Source: Owenia fusiformis (taxonomy: Eukaryota > Annelida > Polychaeta > Sabellida > Oweniidae). Taken from it: a stretch of DNA of 64,000 nt. The stretch's first letter is position 1, and every line of letters starts with the position of its first letter. Location: assembly GCA_903813345.2 (NCBI GenBank), contig CAIIXF020000007.1:33572538-33636537 (forward strand), in the 5' to 3' direction. A program made the translations under genes and the position numbers. Below, piece after piece: positions 34,903-45,666 of this stretch. The notes under the pieces are model-generated. The model made no database searches. It worked only from the letters and a program-made list of their open reading frames with translations, and was not told the DNA's origin.

Positions 34903-35120
34903 CAAATGAACATTATGCAATGCCGGCTTTATTTTATGACGAGACAGATGTCCGATCTAGAAATAAAGGCATATGGGTACATAAATTCATCCATAATTAA
35001 GCATACATTGAGATAGAATAATGTTTAAAAATGTTAAAGATTTAACTCTTTAAAGACTGGGTCAGGACCCACGTACGTGGGTACGAGGGTACGTGGGTAG
35101 GAGGTTTTTTATACAAAGCC
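33558..35120. mobile_element. TIR element, ACGTACGT family, copy 1
   Basis: 1,563 bp. Ends GGCTTTGTATAAAAAACC, then CTCCTACCCACGTACCCTCG and CCCACGTACGTGGGTCC; the right end is the exact mirror for the outer 80 bp. Similarity between the ends continues inward for about 330 bp, decaying (TGCATCCATATGCCTTTATT, GAGCTATTTGA, TTGTTGATCGGGCAGTCTTA), so the TIRs are long. The TSD CTTTTTCCA is perfect (33549-33557 and 35121-35129). The unique middle (34085-34600) holds 82- and 81-codon frames repeated in the other copies, without recognisable homology. Long TIRs with a 9-bp TSD suggest a non-autonomous Mutator-like element. It landed in a palindromic segment (ATTTATCCCATAGTT, mirrored at about 35190). 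Confidence 0.92.
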
Positions 35121-35129
35121 CTTTTTCCA

Positions 35130-36021
35130 TGCATTTGCAAAATATCATAAATATGTTTTCATGTTACCTAACAGAGCGGAACGAGCTCAACTATGGGATA
35201 AAGAATAATAAATAGGTAAATAATTGGATTACCACTTCAAAAATATTAAACATGAGGGTTTAAAGAAAGAATATTGAATATGAGATTCAAAAAGTAGCAA
35301 CTCATGTCTCACATTACCCCAGATCCTCAATGTCATATATATACTGTATATCAATGTTATTTACAGGGAGGATTAAATATGGACTGTATAGCAATGGTCA
35401 ATACATATTTTCAGAGGGAATATCTTTTTTCTCTAGAAGCGGAACCCAAACTCAGTCATGACATGGAAGCTAACTTTTGCAATTAATAGAAACTTGTTTT
35501 TTATTATATTTTTGTGTTCTATATTTGAGATGAAATAAAATGAGATTCATTTCTACAAGAGGATGGAATGAATGTGAACTTGTATATTGAACTATACTCC
35601 ATTTGTGAATAAATAGAACAACATTTTATCCAAGCCATTTAAGAAAACCAAGGCCAATGAGTGTAATTTATGCCCAGTTAAACTAACACAATAACAACTT
35701 TTTGTCTGGACTCACTTATTATGTAAGAATGAATTGTATTACTGTTTACTGCATTAAATGTCAAGTATACTATAGTACTACTATCTGTATTTAATTTCAA
35801 ATGCCTATCTCACTTATCGAAGGTATACAAGAAAAGTTATTTTGAAACAAATTCAGCACAACCAAAACCATGTCCACATATATGACAAATCCAAGATGGC
35901 TGCCACAATTTTAGATCCATGCACATGTGAAGAAGTTAGAAATACACATGAATCACAAGTCCCATCCCCAATAATAAGGGATGTTTAAGGTTCTCACACA
36001 TATCAACTCTATTCCTATATA
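35130..36021. other. unassigned AT-rich DNA
   Basis: The first 80 bp belong to the palindromic host segment of copy 1. No gene supported beyond it. Confidence 0.4.
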
Positions 36022-37442
36022 CAGTAAAACCTGTATATCTGAACACCTGGCTAATCCGAACACCTTCCAATTTGAACACTTTTTTTCGGTCCCATTTTTT
36101 CCTCACATTGACTCCCATGTTAAAAAAACCTTGAAATCTGAACACCTCCTAATCTGAACAGTGAACAACCAGATTTGAAAAACTGACCTGTCTAATCTGA
36201 ACATTTTATCAGAAATCAAATGTCTGGACATTTCAATTAAAGCCACATATTGAGTCAATGTTATAGTTGTTATTTATCTTTATATATGCAATGTAATCAA
36301 AGAACCAATATTGCCCTAATTAACTTAGTTAAGTCTCAATGACATCCCTAATTGTGGAGAACAACAGGATGATTTGGAAAGGTGTGAATACGGGAGTTAA
36401 TTGGTTTATCCTATTAGAAAAGAACTGAATGTTTTATGTTTGGATTAAGAGAAAGGTGAGAATCTGGGAGATAATTGGTTTAGCCTTATTTTAAATTAAC
36501 TGGATGTTTTTGATTTGGATTATGAACAAGTCTTAACTGTTTTATATCCCATGGGTCTGTTATGATAGCTAGGATTCAATCAGTAAATGTTTTATAATCA
36601 CAGAGACAACGCAGACAAGATTATAATTGTTTTATCATTATTAGAAATTACCTGGATGTTTTTGATTTGGATTAAGAGAAAGGTGTGAATCAAGAAGATA
36701 ATTGGTTTATCCTTATTTTAAATTAACTGGATGTTTTTGATTTGGATTATGAACAAGTCTTAACTGTTTTATATCCCATGGGTCTGTTATGATAGCTAGG
36801 ATTCAATCAGTAAATGTTTTATAATCACAAAGACAACACAGACACATTTGCAGACAAGATTATATCACGAGAAAGAGAAAAAATTCAACTTCGTAATATC
36901 CTATCACTAAAATGCCTCCTAAAAAGGCACATCTGACATCCTGAATGCCCTTGATATTTTGAAAGATTATGCATCATCTCGAATGAGCACTCGTGAAAAA
37001 TTAATTGAAGAGGGTATCTACTCAAATATTGCTAATGCCAACAACAATGAACGACTTTTTCAAGCTAAAGTAAAGCAGTGCTATGTAACCATAATATGAG
37101 ATAAGTCATTTAATAAGCATAAGATTTCGTACAAGACTATCATATACTTATTCAGTGTATTACAAAGTTTTTGCCAAAATTAAAGAGTTATTTTTCCAAA
37201 AATAATGAAATTGTTCAAAATGTAAATAAAACATAGCATATACATGTAGGCTATAGGCCTATTGTAGAATAAACTCATCAACAACATGTATTGTTTTCTG
37301 ACTAAGTATTAAGTGTTCAATATAGTGGACTGAACAATGAAAATTCCCTTTCCGACCAACAATATCCTCGAAATGTGAACACCTGCCAATTTGAACGCTT
37401 TTGGCTGGTCCCATGGGTGTTCGGATTAGACAGGTTTTACTG
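36022..37442. mobile_element. pogo/Tigger-like TIR element
   Basis: The left end CAGTAAAACCTGTATATCTG then AACACC is mirrored at 37415-37442 (GGTGTTCGGATTAGACAGGT then TTTACTG), with TA at both borders. Sub-terminal TGAACACCT repeats are present. The CAGT-AAACCT terminus and TA target are typical of pogo/Tigger elements (Tc1/mariner superfamily). A roughly 90-bp block (GATTATGAACAAGTCTTAAC) occurs twice, at about 36523 and 36748. A short broken frame near 36940-37090 reads NALDILKDYASSRMSTREKL then IEEGIYSNIANANNNERLFQ; it may be a transposase remnant but I do not recognise it. Confidence 0.75.
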
Positions 37443-37445
37443 TAC

Positions 37446-37559
37446 CTTATATTTGTGGTAAGGCTTGTGATCTAGGTAAACTTAGCATGTTCATGTACCT
37501 CCTATCCTCTGAAGCTAAAAACAGAAATAGTGACTTCAATTGAGAAAAATGTATCTTAT
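37446..37559. repeat. 114-bp direct repeat, left copy
   Basis: CTTATATTTGTGGTAAGGCT ... GAAAAATGTATCTTAT. The identical-looking copy at 39584-39697 lies just after the duplicated segment, so the pair brackets the insertion exactly. Confidence 0.95.
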
Positions 37560-39585
37560 TTTTGCTTGACAATTACCAGGTAAAATGCGTATTTGCGTTA
37601 CATTTTCTGTCACGCAAAAATAACTGGCGTGACTTCAAATTCTTCAGCAAATGCGTGACAAATACGCAAATTGCGGGACAGTTGACAGGCCTGGGGCTAG
37701 CAATGGGTACATTTCGACTGTGACTGTAATGGATAATTATTGACTTTTATCAATATCACAGGGCAACATTTAAGCAACTTAAATACAAGGAAAATCAAAG
37801 ATTTCCTCTCATTTCTAAAATGAAGAACAAAAGTATGAATTCAAGGAAAAGAAATGATTGCCTGTGCCAAAATATAACATGAGAAAGTTGTGGCACAGTT
37901 AAGGATATGTATAGGATATCATATACTTTTAAATGATTTCATCTTTATCTCCAAGTTGATATCAATATCTTGCCAAGTTAGCGTAGCGAATTGGCGCAGA
38001 TATTGATATCAATGAGTGGATTAACACGATATCACGAAAATTCATAGGATGTTCTATTTATCCCATAGTTCACCTATAAAACTAAACAAAACATATCAAA
38101 ACATCATCCATTCATTCATTCATCCCCGTGATGTCTTGAAATCACTACAAACAAAACATATCATATTGGTGGTAGTTTTCAAATCCCTAGCAAAGGTGAT
38201 ATCTGTGAAATATTTTCCGTATTCCACAGATATCACTTTTTCCAGGCTTTGTATAAAAAACCTCCTACCCACGTACCCTCGTACCCACGTACGTGGGTCC
38301 TGACCCAGTCTTTAAAGAGTTAAATTTTTAAATGTTTAAAACATTATTCAATCTCAGTTTATCCTGAATTATAGATGAATTTATGCATCCATATGCCTTT
38401 ATTTATAGGTCTGACATCTCTCTAGTAAAATAAAATAAAGCCGGAATTGCATAAATGTTCATTATTTTTGAGCTATTTGATTTATGTTTTTGATATGTCG
38501 AAATGTTTTTTGTTGATCGGGCAGTCTTACCTGTATAACACATCAGTGCTGATTAGCAATCTCCTAGCCTTCGTTCAGTGCAATCCATGCCTCCTGTTAC
38601 CTCATGCAGATTGTAAATGTCCCGGGAAGTTTACCCTTGTCCTTGTCCATCTTTTTAAAAACATATTTCTTAGAGTTTCCAACCAATTAAATTCACCACG
38701 TTTTATTAGATGTTTATTTCAAATGTTATTAGAATTCATTCTTACGAATATTATACGTTATTAACGTATGTTAGTCAAAGATTTGGTGTCGTTGTTGTCC
38801 ATTGTATTCACATTTTACGCGCAAAAAGCTAGAAACTACAAAGCTGAACTTTTATCATTCAAACCAGTTTTACATCAAATCATTGTCAAAATAAAACTCT
38901 ACTCTTCATATTACCTAATTATGGATCAAACGGCCATGAATAATGTCGAAGTTTACAAAACCAAACTTACACTCCCCTGCATAAGTTTGGCAACTCTATC
39001 TTTTAATTCCATCTAAATGATTCACTGAACTAGTGCGCACAATTATCCTTAAATTGTGCCAAAAAGCGATTAAAAACGAATATAGCGAATCCTTCTACTT
39101 TTCAAATATTTCGTTATTTAATTGCGCCACGGTTAAACAGAAATGCAGCCTTTATTATTCCTTGAGATCGTGTGAATTGATCACTCTATCACTTTGTATC
39201 TCCAATTCTGATGTTACATTAAATAAAAGACATAAGACAAATTGCACGTATAGTTCAAATCTGTCGTGCAAACAATGAATACTTGTAATATCGTTTGAAA
39301 GAATTAAAAGTATATGTGATAAAAATCGAAACTACAGGGTGTTAAAAAACAGGACCGATGAAAAGTTGAATAACTTCGTCAATCCAGAATCATTCAGGTC
39401 ATTCAATGTGAATTTTGTTGTGAAAGTTTGACCATATTCTGCTCATGGAGTCAAAAACTACAGCACTTTACAACACATGCCCCATGTGGCCAATTTGCGC
39501 CAAGCAATAGATTGGTTGTACACTGTAAGACTGCCCGATCAACAAAAAATCGCTTCGATATATCAACAACAACACTCAAATAGCT
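37557..39585. repeat. 2.0-kb transposed duplicate of 32870-34902
   Basis: Contains the left flank of TIR-element copy 1, including its CTTTTTCCA target (38236-38244), and then the element from 38245 up to where it stops at about 39585, lacking its right TIR. It is therefore a segmental copy, not an independent transposition. The open frames at 38049-39278 repeat those of copy 1. Confidence 0.95.
38245..39585. mobile_element. TIR element, copy 2, right end missing
   Basis: Same as copy 1 through position 34902 of that copy, with a 4-bp net deletion near 38640. The right 218 bp, including the terminal TIR, is absent, so it cannot move by itself. Confidence 0.92.
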
Positions 39586-39697
39586 TATATTTGTGGTAAG
39601 GCTTGTGATCTAGGTAAACTTAGCATGTTCATGTACCTCCTATCCTCTGAAGCTAAAAACAGAAATAGTGACTTCAATTGAGAAAAATGTATCTTAT
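39584..39697. repeat. 114-bp direct repeat, right copy
   Basis: Partner of 37446-37559; see that entry. Confidence 0.95.
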
Positions 39698-40545
39698 GGG
39701 CTCCATGTATATTTTGAGTGGCTGTCCAGCTGTGGCTGTCCAGATACTACTGTTAATCTGAGATTGAAAATTATGTCAAGTTTAGTCCCCAGCCTCTCAT
39801 AACCGATAACTTCGAGGTAATTGTGTTGTTGCTGCAAAAGCCTCTATTTCTTCATCACAAATCTACCATCTTTTGCATCTGTCAAAACCCCTCATTTCAT
39901 GTTAATTTTCAGAGTTTCGCTTGTGCCATCATTAAATATATATTCAACTTGTTATTCAGAATATTTTAAGAACTTTTCATGAGGTTTTTTATTTTCACAC
40001 TTTTGAAAAAATGACTAAGTCAGAGAATGGCCTCTTAATGGCATATCCCCTTTTAGGCATGTAAAAAACATCTGAGAATTTGTCTGACACTAGTTTTACT
40101 TCTCTAGATAGATTTTAGTCATGCTGTACATCTTCCATAATAGCCTTTTTACATCAAAAATATGGTGTCAGTATACAGCAATGGTTTTCAGAACAACACG
40201 CATTCGTATAACAGGTTTTTGGTATATCATGCATCGGTCAGTTCTTCGGTCAGGTACTTCAATATTTAATATTGTTTAAATGCAAAAAAATCATGTAGGA
40301 TATTATTGATTAAGTTGAAAATCTAAATCTAGTTTTACTCTTTGATCAATATATTTTTACAGTTGAAATGTCTCCAGAAGGCTTAGTCTACAATTGGATT
40401 ACATCTACACTGTGTATCAAATGAAAACAAGAACCTCCTGATATTTCCTGGATCGAGATGTCTAGAATTACACACACCTTGATTGCAAATAGAAGGGAGA
40501 AAGGAGCCTCCTCCCCCGGGCCTCCTCCCCACCCTATAAATTGCT
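39698..40545. other. unassigned AT-rich DNA
   Basis: May include upstream parts or exons of the STELLO-like gene, but I could not identify any. Confidence 0.35.
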
Positions 40546-40559
40546 TGCTACGCCAGTGT

Positions 40560-41290
40560 ATCATTGACATTTCATTCCAGGGTAATATGATATTGACCAA
40601 GGGAAATATGATATTGACCGAATGAGCGTAGCGAGTGAGTGTCAATATAATATTTACCGAGGTCAGTGTCATATTTCCCGCAGAATAAAATTCATATTGA
40701 AAATCAACCATGAAATGACTTTTTTATTCCATAATTTAATTTTTGAGAAATCACGGAAAAAGTAATATTAAAAAAAATTGAAAAAATGAAAATTTTTGAA
40801 AAAATGATAATTTGTTTTAAAAATGAATTTTTTTTAAAATGAACATTTTTAAAAAAAATGAACATTTTTTTAAAAAATTAACAATTTTGAAAGAATGATT
40901 CAAACATGAAAATTTTTTTTTTGAAAATTGGAAAAAATCAGTTTTTTGGAAAAAATTGGAAAAACTGATTTTTTTTTTGAAAAAATAGGGACAATATGAT
41001 TTTTGAGTACACATGGTTTTTTCCAGGGACAATATGATTTTTCGAGTGTATATGATTTTAAGAGGGATAATAATATTTTATTTCCCAGGGAAAACAGTAG
41101 TATTATGGAATAAATATATGTTATTTACTAAGAGAGATTGAATATGGGTTTTATTCCGAGGGACAATATGCTATTGACCGAAGGGTTATATAATATTGAC
41201 CGAGGGAGCGCAGCGACCGAGTGTCAAAATGATATAGCCCCTTTAGGGTATCAATATATCCCCTTTAGGGGATCAAGTTATTTTCATAGA
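40560..41290. repeat. GATATTGACCG repeat and A/T low-complexity tract
   Basis: ATATGATATTGACCG or its variants occurs at about 40590, 40608, 41170 and 41190, with the mirrored GTCAATAT nearby and the purine-rich GAGCGTAGCGAGTGAG and GAGCGCAGCGACCGAG blocks. Between them (40740-41060) is a poly-A/poly-T-rich tract made of GAAAAATT-like units. The segment ends with CCCCTTTAGGG repeats (41238-41270). Likely a degenerate mobile element. Confidence 0.5.
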
Positions 41291-41380
41291 AATACAGTAC
41301 ACTGTATTAGAAAACCTCCAGAAATGTTTATCCTTGTAATTCTCCTTTCAGTGTGTAACATACATTTTTCTATTATGTGA

Positions 41381-41643
41381 ACTCTGTGTGTTCCTTATAC
41401 TTTAAACTTTGCTATGTTCAAGGTTTCCAAAACAATGACAAAAATGAAATGCAGGGCAGAAGCATTAGAATCTCATTCTACCATCATGGGGAACCCCCAC
41501 CCAAGTACAGATAACTGGATAGTAGTGACAACAATATACGCACCTTCCCCCCAGCTTGAAGCCCTTAGTCATCTAAAGAACTGGCAGCTACTCATCATAG
41601 AAGATGAGAAAACTCCAGTAGCACATTGGAAGAGCCATAAAAT
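41381..41643 (+). CDS. STELLO-like glycosyltransferase, exon A
   Basis: The open frame runs from 41381 (stop just before) to the donor AAAAT|GTAGGT. It contains STDNWIVVTTIYAPSPQLEA and LKNWQLLIIEDEKTPVAHW. A WIVVT-I start followed by W-L-I--D-KTP is the first strand of the DUF288/STELLO domain. The acceptor or start is unsettled; a signal-anchor helix expected in this Golgi family was not found, so an upstream exon is likely. It ends after two bases of a codon; joined to exon B the codon becomes ATT (Ile). Confidence 0.75.
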
Positions 41644-42140
41644 GTAGGTGGAGACAAATAGATTATTTATTCAGATATAGTTGTGATGATGTGAACAATA
41701 TCAAAATTCTTTAAATGTTTATTCTATCAAAAAAATCTTCAGTGGAAAATTCAACAATTCAATATTATTTGTAGTTTGTGAATAGATAAATTGGAAGTAC
41801 AGTACATGTTTTGAATTCCAACTATTATTATGTCACCACCACCAAAAGTGGTGACACAACTTTCAAGTCAAATTTTTACTGTGAACATAAGAAACATGTT
41901 AATAGTTCCAATATCTGTTACCATGGCAGCAAATAAGTGTAAACTTTTAACATATTTTTGGCAGTTTCAGTGAGCATGACACTGAATATGTTGCCATGGA
42001 AACAGATTATTCATCTTAAATTAATTGTCATACACATTTTTTTCCTTGCATAGTTTCTTAGAGAGTATAAAAATACCTACTAGAGCCTTCAATAATGCAA
42101 CTAGCATAAAAACTAAATGACAGTGTTGTATGATTTCTAG

Positions 42141-42261
42141 TTTACAAGGTTCCATCTATTTAGACTTGGGAAGCCAGAAACAGCTGCCATACTGCATTGT
42201 TCCAATGATTCCGATCAACAGCTATACAAGGAAAAACATTGGATACCTTTACGCAATAAAG
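42141..42261 (+). CDS. STELLO-like glycosyltransferase, exon B
   Basis: Bounded by TGATTTCTAG and AAG|GTAATA. After the joined Ile it reads LQGSIYLDLGSQKQLPYCIV then PMIPINSYTRKNIGYLYAIK. The S-Y-x-RKN-GYLYAI motif is the conserved helix just before the DXD strand in STELLO-like enzymes. It ends in phase 0. Confidence 0.85.
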
Positions 42262-44166
42262 GTAATATTATTGTGCAAAATAGAGCCTCCAAGTGCACTC
42301 ATTAGTGATTTTTTACATCTCTTCTGCACGGAAAGCTTAGAGTGTCAGCTTTAAGAATCTAACCTCCATTTGAATTTTCACTGAATGCAAAATACGATAT
42401 TAACCCTTTTATCACCAAGGGATAAAATTAAGAAATCAATCATGTGTAACAACAACAGTATATAATTAAAATGTTTAAACATTTTCTGTTTGAAGTTTCA
42501 ACCAGAATATATTTGAAAACAATGTTTACTTTCTTGTTTACATCATATAATGTATTTTTTGTTGATTTTTCATATAAAACAGGAGTTTATATTTAATGTA
42601 CTTTAATTTGGATAGAGAATATATTTGTGTCACTTAATTCTATGATTAATTGTGTGACTTTGCTTCTCTCCCCAGTTTTTTTAGGGTGGTTTTAGTGAAA
42701 ATGTATGGTTTCAGAGGTTTATGTCTATATAGGAAATCCATATTAAACATTATGCATGTTTGAGATGGAATTCTACATTTGAGTGAAATAAAAAGATTCT
42801 GTATTAGTAAATTTTCTGGATAAAAAATTTCAAATTAAAGCAAAAATGCTCATTTCTAATGCATTGACATAGACTTATTATTTAGACCCAAAAGTTCAAA
42901 ATATGTTACGATTAAACTCATTGAAAGAGACATTCAAAATATGGTCAAAGGTGAATTTCAAAAATAAGTTGCAAATCAGAAAATATGGAACAACTCACAC
43001 ATCACAATAAATGGAAAACCAATATGGCACGGTGTTTGTTATTGTTTTTGTTAATAAGTGCACTTGTTTCCAATTAATGTCAATGTTATTATCTCTCATA
43101 AAAATTTTGATAATGTGGATTTTCAACTTGTATATTCCGCTTCAATTCTTGTGGAATACTTTGTATTACCATGTAGGTATAGGAAATTATTTTCAGTTAT
43201 ATTATATTTTTGTTTTACTTGGTTAAAATTCATAAGGTCTCCATTGTCTCTGTATTTGTCCTTTATGTATATAATTCCTTTTTCATACCAATCTTCATTC
43301 CATATTGGAATTTTGAACTTTTGGGTCTGTTCGATGGGGGTATAGAGAAACTGTCCATCCGTCAGTTCGTTTGTTTTCCTTGTGTCCTGGTGATAACTCA
43401 AATACTGTACCTGTTGGGGATTTGATTCAAAGGATTGACTTAGAAAATATTGAAAATTGTCATGTCTGAAAAACCAACTCAATCACACATATTATTAAAC
43501 TGCAATATCTTATCCTTCCTCTGAGATTACAAAAAAATCAATTTGGATCACAATTGATGAAGAATATTGGCATCAAAGACAATGTATATCACTTTGGCAG
43601 AATTGAAAAAAAATCAATGGCAAATATTAAAAAATGAATAATTTATACAAAAAGTTTGAAACATATCCTCCAAAACATTGCTTACTTTCTTTGTATAGAC
43701 ATCGAATGGTATTTCTGGATAAGTGAATTGGTGTTTATCTGGGTAATCAAGGGATTATGGTCACTCAAAGTTACTGAGCATCTAGTTTTGACACTTCAAT
43801 TGTGTTGGTGAAGTTACACATATTTCAGTCAAATTCATACTGAGCACAACATTTTGGTTTCAATTTTATAATCTCTATACATGACCCTGGTGATGAAGAG
43901 TCAGAATCAATCAAAAAACCTAAACCGGAAAACTGTGCTCATTGTGAAATTAAAAATGAAGCAATTTTTTTCTTATATTTCTTACATCAAATGGCAGCCA
44001 TCTTGTTTTTCCCCCTTCAAATTACCCTGGAGGGAAATTCAAAAATTTGAAAAAAAAATTAAGCCTTAAATATATTTCAAAAACATGATTTTCTTCATGG
44101 ATCTTTAGTTATTTCTTCTTTGTATGTCATCCATGTTGTTTGGTGATAAAGAGAAGAGAAAGAAAT

Positions 44167-44521
44167 GGCTTTGTATACGTACGTGGGACATGATACAGTC
44201 TTTGAAGGGTTCAATTTTAAAGATCTTAGTTTATTAAATCTTTCTTTCAATTTCTTTATCTGGCTTGTTAGAACTGTGCTCCCGATCGTTAGTTATTTAT
44301 TCCCCTGGGGCGCCCTCGGGTCATTACACATTAAAATGCATCCATATGCCTTTATTTATGGATCTGTCTAGTCATAAAATAAAGCAGGAATTGTTGAAAT
44401 GTTAATAATTTGAGCTATTTTGAGATTTAATATTCTTTAAAATTGAACCCTTCAATGACTGTATCATGTTCCACGGAGGTGGGTAGGTGGGTATGAGGTA
44501 GGAGTTTTTTTATCAAAAGCC
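44167..44521. mobile_element. small TIR element with 9-bp TSD
   Basis: 355 bp. Left end GGCTTTGTATACGTACGTGG then ACATGATACAGTC, right end mirrored (GACTGTATCATGTTCCACGG ... ATCAAAAGCC). The inner part shares GCATCCATATGCCTTTATTT and GAGCTATTTTGA with the 1.56-kb family. Flanks GAAAGAAAT (44158-44166) and TAAAGAAAT (44522-44530) match at 8 of 9. It is a short, diverged relative of the 1.56-kb elements. Confidence 0.8.
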
Positions 44522-44599
44522 TAAAGAAATTGAAAGAAAGTGTGCTAAACTCGATGCCCCGAGTGGGAAATCCAACCCAGCTGGGATGTAGTAGCAACT

Positions 44600-44697
44600 T
44601 GCTATCAAGGGTCCTTACAAATGCATCAAAGACTGTATCATGTCCCACGTACGTGGGTTTAGGTGGGTATGAGGTAGGAGGTTTTTTATACAAAGCC
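44600..44697 (-). mobile_element. solo TIR end of the same family
   Basis: AAAGACTGTATCATGTCCCA then CGTACGTGGG ... GGAGGTTTTTTATACAAAGC C matches the right end of the family but no left partner follows. Confidence 0.65.
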
Positions 44698-44853
44698 ATT
44701 TTCCTGGACCCAATAGAGATACCTGTCTTTCCAGGTTGTCAATCATTCTATTCATGATGTCACACGCCACATTCCACCTCAGAAGAAATAGTATTAGTTA
44801 ATGAATACACAGAATGAAATTTTGTGCTATTTAGGCCTGATGTGAAAAAGTCA

Positions 44854-44936
44854 GTCCACCCTAGTGGTGATCGAACCCCACGACCCCTCGCTTGCTGGAC
44901 GAGTGCTCAACCACTGAGCTATTGAGCCACCAGGAC
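44854..44936 (-). tRNA. tRNA-like sequence, probably a SINE head or tRNA pseudogene
   Basis: On the minus strand: GTCCTGGTGGCTCAATAGCT, then CAGTGGTTGAGC (A-box and D-arm), an anticodon arm CTCGT-CCAGCAA-GCGAG with AGC at the anticodon position (Ala-type), and GTGGGGTTCGATCACCAC (B-box and T-arm), ending GGTGGAC. A-box and B-box are well kept. The acceptor stem pairs only at its outer four bases and loop position 33 is C instead of U, so a working tRNA is doubtful. Confidence 0.5.
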
Positions 44937-44939
44937 AGC

Positions 44940-45460
44940 TGAATCTCAAAACAGCTGCCATTTTTTGAAAAAAAACGTAATCTTTGATAACTCAATTACC
45001 AGTGGATGGATTTGGTTCAAACTTCATATGCTGATGCCTAAAGATAAAGGAGCTCTGCTCAAGAGGAATTTTTTAAATGGCCACTATTTATTAAAATGGC
45101 TGCCATTTGTCGTTAACAATTTAATCTTTGATAACCCAAATACCAGTTGACGGGTTTGGTTCAACTTTTATATGCCGATGCCTAGAGACATGGCTTTCAA
45201 GAGAAACCCAATCATGCCAATGCTACAGAGGATCTTTGCTCAAGAATAATTTTTCAAGATGGCAGCATAATTTCAAAATTGCTGCTATTTTCTTAAAAAC
45301 ATGATCTCTGATAACTCACATACCAGTGGACGGATTCGGTTCAAATTGTATACGCTGATACCTAGGGACAAAGTAGCTCTGTTCAAGAAGACATTTTCAA
45401 GATGGCTGCTATTTATCAAAACATGTTTTGTTAGGTCAGTTTTGCTACTCTATGAGTTGT
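44940..45460 (+). mobile_element. HINE-like array piece (family A1), right end
   Basis: Units of about 150-180 bp with TTTGATAACTCAAT, GGATGGATTTGGTTCAAA, GCTGATGCC and AAAATGGCTGCCATTT, ending near 45460 with GTTTTGCTACTCTATGAG then TTTTCTAG, as does the copy ending near 7530. Confidence 0.65.
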
Positions 45461-45482
45461 TGTTTTCTAGTTGTATTTTTAC

Positions 45483-45666
45483 TTTTCAACATGAAGCATA
45501 GTACATCTATGATACTGATTGTGATTGTTACGTTCTTATATTTCAACATGGAGCGAAGTACATCTACATGTATGATACAGAATGTGATGGTTACGTTCTT
45601 ATATTTCAGCATGGAGCCAATTACATTTGTGATAAAAATTGTGATTATTGAGTTCTTTTATTTCAG
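45483..45666 (+). repeat. tandem duplication of the exon C splice acceptor
   Basis: Three extra copies of the intron end plus exon start precede the real exon. The CATGGAGC-AAGTACAT landmark begins at 45490, 45547 and 45610, and the true exon at 45667; periods are 57, 63 and 57 bp. Copies 1 and 2 end in CAA instead of CAG. Copy 3 keeps TATATTTCAG and would start HGANYICDKNCDY then a stop. Confidence 0.9.

Larger units (their letters stand above)
42262..45666 (+). other. intron B-C of the STELLO-like gene, filled with repeats
   Basis: A 3.4-kb intron. It contains a HINE-like head fragment (about 43330-43440: TTCGATGGGGGTATAGAG, GGTGATAACTCAAATACTG), a small TIR element (44167-44521), a lone TIR end (44600-44697), a tRNA-like sequence (44854-44936), a HINE-like array piece (44940-45460) and a tandem duplication of its own 3' splice site (45483-45666). 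Open frames inside it look accidental. Confidence 0.7.

Noticed and set aside
33362-35000. A set of small open frames (60-84 codons) repeated at 38049-39278 and 46834-48074
   Set aside because: They repeat because the TIR element and its flank are repeated; those in the TIR regions also appear on the opposite strand at the other end. No protein family match.
37557-39585. Second copy of the 2-kb segment as a possible assembly duplicate
   Set aside because: It differs from the source by point changes and a small deletion and has its own 114-bp flanking repeats, so a real duplication is more likely.
43123-43482. 119-codon minus-strand frame within the STELLO-like intron
   Set aside because: It crosses a HINE-like head fragment and has no recognisable domain or splice signals.
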